From Neoroseomonas soli (GTDB taxonomy: Bacteria > Pseudomonadota > Alphaproteobacteria > Acetobacterales > Acetobacteraceae): DNA of 44,662 nucleotides. The translations under genes were made by a program, and so were the position numbers. The stretch spans positions 1 to 44,662 of the forward strand of contig NZ_JAAEDM010000034.1 in NCBI RefSeq assembly GCF_018129065.1, written 5' to 3'. Positions 41,032-44,662 of the stretch are shown here, piece after piece. The notes under the pieces are model-generated. The model was given only the letters and a program-made list of their open reading frames with translations, ran no database searches and was not told where the DNA came from. Position 1 is the stretch's first letter. Each line of letters begins with the position of its first letter.

Positions 41032-42120
41032 CTAGCTTCCGACGCGGATCGCCGAAACGCGGCGGTTGAGCGCGCGACCGGCCTCGGTGGCGTTATCCGC
41101 CAGCGGCTGGTCCGGCCCCCTCCCCTCGACGGCGAGGCGGCCCGCCTCGATACCCTGCGCCACCAGCCAGGCACGCACGGCCTCGGCCCGGCGCTGCGAC
41201 AGCGGACGGTTCTGCGTTGCCGTGCCGGTGCTGTCGGTATGGCCGACGAGCCTCAGCCGCAGTGCCGGATCGGCCTGCAACGCGGCGCGCAGTTCCCCGA
41301 GCACGGCGGCGGCGGAGGCATCGAGCTCGGCCGAATTGGTGCGGAAGGTGATGTAGAGTTGCACCTGGCCGCGCGCGGCGAGCGTCGTCGCGACCGGCGC
41401 CTGCACCGGCACGGCGGCCGAGGCCGGGGCGGCAGCGTTCGCGGCGACGCCTTCGAAGCGAAAACTGCCGGGCCAGGCGTCGAAGACGCTGCTGCGTACG
41501 CCGTTGCGCAGCGCCCCGGCGTAGGAGTCGCGGCCGGGCAGGCTGCGCAGCGTGACGACGCCGCCCGTCCTCGGGATCGCGCCGGCATGAACCGCGGCCT
41601 GGCAGATGCCGGAATCATCCGTGTAGAACTCGACGCCCCAGACGTTGCCGGCGGTCGTCGCCTCACCCGGGCACAGGCAACGCAACGGCTCGGCGACGCC
41701 GCGGTAGAGCGCGAAGTTCTCAGGGCAAGGCTGCGGCGCGGCCGTGCGCGCTGCGGCGGGCCGCAAGGTGAAGCTCGAATCGTATGCCTCGTAGTCGTCC
41801 GTCGTGACGCCGTTGCGCGTGCTGCCGCGGTAGCTTGAAGCGCCGCGCGCGGCGGTGACCACGACCTCCCCGCCATTCGCGCTCAGCAGGCCGGCATGGC
41901 GCGCGGCGGTGCAGATGCGGGAATCCGATGTGTAGGTATCGGTGCCCCAGACCGCTCCATCGTTGATGCTGCCGGCGCGGCAGGCACAGGTGAAGGTTTC
42001 GCCGGTTCGTCGGCCGGTGAAGTCGTCGGGGCAGTTGGGCAATGGGCCGTCCTGCGCGACGGCCGGCGACAGCCAGGCGAAGACCGCCAGCGCAGGAAGG
42101 AGACGAGCAGGAACCAGCAC
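41032..42120 (-). CDS. secreted protein with two LCCL domains and a C-terminal OmpA domain
   Basis: 362 residues from a GTG at 42120, chosen because GGAGG lies 9 nt upstream and the result is a clean signal peptide (LLPALAVFAWLSPAVA, then QDG). Two tandem LCCL-like repeats follow, about 30-119 and 132-222. Both keep the same Cys spacing (30, 45, 47, 70 and 132, 148, 150, 173) and the motifs VWGTDTYTSDSRIC / VWGVEFYTDDSGIC, AARHAG / AAVHAG, and SYRGSTRNGV / SYAGALRNGV. An Ala/Pro hinge leads to the OmpA peptidoglycan-binding domain (about 250-360: HTDSTGTATQNRPLSQRRAE). It is likely periplasmic or outer-membrane linked. The ligand of the LCCL part is unknown. Confidence 0.85.
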   Translation of the reverse strand: MLVPARLLPALAVFAWLSPAVAQDGPLPNCPDDFTGRRTGETFTCACRAGSINDGAVWGTDTYTSDSRICTAARHAGLLSANGGEVVVTAARGASSYRGSTRNGVTTDDYEAYDSSFTLRPAAARTAAPQPCPENFALYRGVAEPLRCLCPGEATTAGNVWGVEFYTDDSGICQAAVHAGAIPRTGGVVTLRSLPGRDSYAGALRNGVRSSVFDAWPGSFRFEGVAANAAAPASAAVPVQAPVATTLAARGQVQLYITFRTNSAELDASAAAVLGELRAALQADPALRLRLVGHTDSTGTATQNRPLSQRRAEAVRAWLVAQGIEAGRLAVEGRGPDQPLADNATEAGRALNRRVSAIRVGS

Positions 42121-42200
42121 CAGGGCATTCCTCCAAATTGCGTCCACGAGGACCCGGTGGCGCGCAGAAGGGTGGGCGGCCACGGACCACCGAGCGATAG

Positions 42201-42222
42201 GCGCCGGCCGCCTGGCCGGCGC
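42201..42222. terminator. hairpin after the gamma-glutamyltransferase gene
   Basis: GCGCCGGCC (42201-42209) with GGCCGGCGC (42214-42222), loop GCCT, in the 147-bp gap between the two minus-strand genes. No T-run, so termination is uncertain. Confidence 0.35.
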
Positions 42223-42267
42223 TGAAACGATGCATGCTGTCCAGCGGGGCGGACGGCGCGGAGCGCC

Positions 42268-43959
42268 TCAGCGCGGGCCGGCCGCGTCAGGCCAGAACCG
42301 CACGCCCTCCCGCGCCAGCCCGCCGCCGACGCCGACTGCCGTGCCGTCCGCGCGCCAGCACGCGGCACCTTCCATCGCCCCGTCCGGCCGGAAGCCGATG
42401 GCGCACATGCCGCCGCCGACATGCGGCATGCGCGCGATGTCATGCCCGCGCGCGGCGAGCGTCGCGCGCACCTCCTCGCCGAAGGCGGGCTCCATCTCCA
42501 CGGCGTCGCCCTGGGTCCAGAGGCGCGGCGCCTCGACCGCCTCCTGCAGCGACATGCCGTGGTCCACCAGGTTCAGCATCCCCTGCATGACGGAGCCGAA
42601 GATGCGCAGCCCGCCCGGCATGCCGAGCGCATAGGCCGGCTTGCCGCCACGCAGCACGATCATCGGCGCCATCGAGGTCGTCACCCGCTTGCCCGGCGCG
42701 ATGGACAGCGCCTTGCCGGGCCTCGGGTCGAAGGTCGCGAGGTAGTTGTTCGGGATCATCCCCGTGCCGTGCACGATGAAGCGCGCGCCGAAGGTCGAGT
42801 TGATCGTCTGCGTCATGCAGGCGATGCGCCCGTCCGAATCCGCCACGGTGATGTGGGTCGTGTTGTTGCTTTCCGCTGCCGCGATGCCCGCGCCCCACGC
42901 CTGCGCGCGCGCCATGTCCAGCATCGCGCGCCGCTCGTCGCCATAGGCCGCGGAGATCAGCTTCTCCACCGGCACCTTCACGAAGGCCGGATCGCCCGAG
43001 GCCACCGCCCGGTCGGCGAAGGCGATCTTCAGGCATTCCGCCAGCAGGTGCAGCGTATCCGCGCTGCCGAAGCCCATCGCGCGCAGGTCGTAGCCCGAGA
43101 GGATGTTCAGCATCTGCAGCACATGCACGCCGGAGGAGGCGGGCGGCGGCGGCAGCACGATCTCGACGTCGCGGTAGGGGCCGCGCAGCGGCGCGCGCTC
43201 GATGGTGCAGTAGGCCCGGATGTCCTCCGCGCTGACGATGCCGCCCGCGCGCGCGATGCCGTCGGCCACCGCCTGGCCCAGCGCGCCGTCCAGCGCCGCC
43301 GCACCTTCCCGCGCGATGGTCTTCAGCGTCTCCGCGTAGTCGGACTGCACCACGCGATGGCCCGGCTTCAGCGGCGCGCCGTCCGGCACGTAGAGCGCGG
43401 CGATGGCCGGGTCCTTCGCCATGTCCGAAGCAGCTTCCTTGGCACATTCCGCGAGATAGGGCGTGGCGCGGAAGCCGCGCTCCGCATGGCGGATCGCCGG
43501 CTGCATCACGTCGGCCAGCGGCAGGGAGCCGAAGCGTTCCAGGATCTCGCACCAGGCCTTGAGGTTGCCCGGCGTAGCCACCGACAGGCCGCCGACGACA
43601 TTCGTCCGCCCGACGGATTCCAGGAAGCGCGGATTCTCCGGCTGCGCCGGGGTGAACATGTCGGGCCGCGCGGCGGACGCGCAGGTCGCCATGCCGTCGA
43701 TGATGGTGTGCGTGCCGTCCGGCAGCCGCAGATGCGCCGTGCCGCCGCCGAGCAGGCCGACCATCATCGGCTCGACCACCGTGAGCGTGAACAGCGCCGC
43801 GATCGCCCCGTCCACGGCATTGCCGCCGGCCGCCAGCATCTCCGCACCGGCGGCGGAGGCGAGCGGATGGTTCGTCACCACCATCCCCCGGCTGCCCGTG
43901 GCCGGCCGCTTCTCGCAGGTGAAGCGCGTGCCCGCGCGCGTCGTCCAGTCGCTCGTCAT
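42268..43959 (-). CDS. gamma-glutamyltransferase family protein
   Basis: 563 residues, Ntn-hydrolase. The autoprocessing site is at ESNNTTHITVADSDG, with nucleophile Thr367 starting the small subunit. Large-subunit features: NHPLASAAGAEMLAAGGNAVDGAIAA (29-54) and VVEPMMVGLLGGGTAHL; small-subunit substrate loop GKRVTTSMAPMIV. No signal peptide is visible from ATG 43959, so it may be cytoplasmic, unlike E. coli Ggt. Substrates could be glutathione, other gamma-glutamyl compounds or cephalosporin-type acyl amides. It follows two small secreted proteins on the same strand. Confidence 0.93.
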   Translation of the reverse strand: MTSDWTTRAGTRFTCEKRPATGSRGMVVTNHPLASAAGAEMLAAGGNAVDGAIAALFTLTVVEPMMVGLLGGGTAHLRLPDGTHTIIDGMATCASAARPDMFTPAQPENPRFLESVGRTNVVGGLSVATPGNLKAWCEILERFGSLPLADVMQPAIRHAERGFRATPYLAECAKEAASDMAKDPAIAALYVPDGAPLKPGHRVVQSDYAETLKTIAREGAAALDGALGQAVADGIARAGGIVSAEDIRAYCTIERAPLRGPYRDVEIVLPPPPASSGVHVLQMLNILSGYDLRAMGFGSADTLHLLAECLKIAFADRAVASGDPAFVKVPVEKLISAAYGDERRAMLDMARAQAWGAGIAAAESNNTTHITVADSDGRIACMTQTINSTFGARFIVHGTGMIPNNYLATFDPRPGKALSIAPGKRVTTSMAPMIVLRGGKPAYALGMPGGLRIFGSVMQGMLNLVDHGMSLQEAVEAPRLWTQGDAVEMEPAFGEEVRATLAARGHDIARMPHVGGGMCAIGFRPDGAMEGAACWRADGTAVGVGGGLAREGVRFWPDAAGPR

Positions 43960-43973
43960 GCCGTTGGGTCCGT

Positions 43974-44342
43974 TCAGTTCGCTGGCGTGGAAAGCCGCAG
44001 CACGCGCTGCGGCTGGCAGAAATCCTCGCGCGCGCGCTCCTCCGTCCTGCCGTCGGACCAGCGGATCCGCAGGTCGTTCATGCAGGGGTTGCGCGAGGGC
44101 GGGGTGATGTGGAGCGCATTGCCCGGCGGCAACTCGACGCGTCCGATAAGCGAGGCGCCGTACTGCGCCTCCCCGGCGGGCGACATCTCCACCGCGATGA
44201 TGTCGGCGGGGCCGAGGTTCATCAGCATGAAGGGGCGCGGGCGCGCCTCCTGCTGCGCCGCGGCCTGCGCGGCGGCGAATGTCAGCGCGAGGAGGACGGC
44301 GCCGCCTTGCTTCCTTCGAAACGCAGTTCCGGCGCGGCGCAA
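43974..44342 (-). CDS. small secreted protein, paralogue of the upstream gene
   Basis: 122 residues. Signal peptide about 1-29 (RKQGGAVLLALTFAAAQAAA). The mature domain contains NLGPADIIAVEMSPAG, LPPGNALHITPPSRNPC and DLRIRWSDGRTEER, ending CQPQRVLRL. It aligns with the product of the gene ending at 44282. I do not know the function; the family is common in Acetobacteraceae as short secreted proteins with two Cys. The start is a TTG at 44342 and overlaps the upstream gene by 61 bp in another frame, so the start is uncertain. Confidence 0.65.
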   Translation of the reverse strand: MRRAGTAFRRKQGGAVLLALTFAAAQAAAQQEARPRPFMLMNLGPADIIAVEMSPAGEAQYGASLIGRVELPPGNALHITPPSRNPCMNDLRIRWSDGRTEERAREDFCQPQRVLRLSTPAN

Positions 44343-44662
44343 AGGTCAACCCCCGGACGATCCTCGGTCCTGCCGCCAACATAGACAACGCGGATGTTGA
44401 ACAGGCAACCCTGCCCCGCCGGCGGCCGGAGCAGCACGGCGTTGCCGGGGGTGATCTGCGCGTTGCCCAGCCAGTCCTCCCGCCCGATTCCCTCCTGCGC
44501 CCGCGCGACGAAAAGGCGGGAGATGGTCTCGCTGGCGACGTTCATCAGCCGCGATGCGGGGGGCCGCTGCGGCGGCACGGGGGCGACCGGGACCGGCGCG
44601 GCGTTGCCCTGCGGCGCGGGCGGCGCCGGGACGGGCTCCGGTACGGGCGCGGGCACGGGGGG
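44282..44662 (-). CDS. small Pro-rich secreted protein (5' end outside window)
   Basis: Open to the window edge; a GTG at 44656 is available but is probably internal. A Pro/Ala/Val-rich segment (PVPEPVPAPPAPQGN) is followed by a domain homologous to the next gene: NVASETISRLFVARA, ITPGNAVLLRPPAGQGC and NIRVVYVGGRTEDRPGVDLC. Two conserved Cys probably form a disulfide. Role unknown. Confidence 0.6.
   Translation of the reverse strand, partial: PPVPAPVPEPVPAPPAPQGNAAPVPVAPVPPQRPPASRLMNVASETISRLFVARAQEGIGREDWLGNAQITPGNAVLLRPPAGQGCLFNIRVVYVGGRTEDRPGVDLCAAPELRFEGSKAAPSSSR

Noticed and set aside
42421..44400. 659-codon plus-strand frame opposite the gamma-glutamyltransferase
   Set aside because: Arg/His-rich shadow of a conserved gene.

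Overview
The window is about 70% G+C, uses GTG and TTG starts alongside ATG, and packs genes into operons joined by ATGA/GTGA overlaps. Gene content points to an alphaproteobacterium, most likely Acetobacteraceae (Roseomonas-like): rplY-pth-ychF order, RskA-type anti-sigma factor, CbpA/CbpM pair, a fused LivH-LivM permease, and hydantoinase and molybdo-hydroxylase genes. The taxonomic call is inference. I see no tRNA, rRNA, CRISPR array, insertion sequence or prophage. It reads as chromosome with one large catabolic operon.

Layout. 1-1606: a DUF2339 membrane protein (minus, cut by the window edge). 1811-4810: housekeeping run rplY, pth, an unknown small gene and ychF. 4890-6009: a very small lipoprotein gene (minus) divergent from mtnP. 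6094-7325: an ECF sigma factor and its RskA-type anti-sigma factor (minus). 7430-21955: a 14.5 kb plus-strand operon with a Liv-type ABC importer (binding protein, fused permease, two ATPases), hydantoinase/oxoprolinase subunits A and B, a molybdenum hydroxylase (separate FAD subunit; [2Fe-2S] and Mo domains fused), a homologue of 6-hydroxynicotinate reductase, and a UPF0280 protein of the ApbE superfamily. A strong hairpin at 21961-21988 ends it. 22017-23102: an OmpA-type outer-membrane protein (minus). 23422-25392: a diverged EF-G-like GTPase. 25783-27459: a thiamine-diphosphate enzyme. 27553-30881 (minus): cbpA, cbpM, a DapA-like lyase/aldolase and a Bcr/CflA-type drug exporter in one tightly overlapping unit. 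31003-34845 (minus): enoyl-CoA hydratase, acyl-CoA ligase, M20 peptidase. 34969-35883: branched-chain aminotransferase. 35989-37422 (minus): DegP-like protease, divergent from a two-component system (37563-39603) that is followed by an OprB-like porin. 41032-44662 (minus): two small secreted paralogues, a gamma-glutamyltransferase and a protein with two LCCL domains plus an OmpA domain.

Two observations stand out. First, the 7.4-22 kb operon can be read as a complete route for an imported N-heteroaromatic compound: Mo-dependent ring hydroxylation, reductive dearomatisation by the 6-hydroxynicotinate-reductase homologue, then ATP-dependent opening of the lactam by HyuAB. The UPF0280 protein could insert the covalent flavin of the reductase. 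Second, a structured intergenic repeat of about 116-130 nt (a perfect hairpin, a long imperfect stem capped by a variable hairpin, then another perfect hairpin) occurs three times complete and once as a half copy. Two complete copies lie inside the catabolic operon just upstream of start codons, and one supplies the last 26 codons of the Mo-subunit gene.
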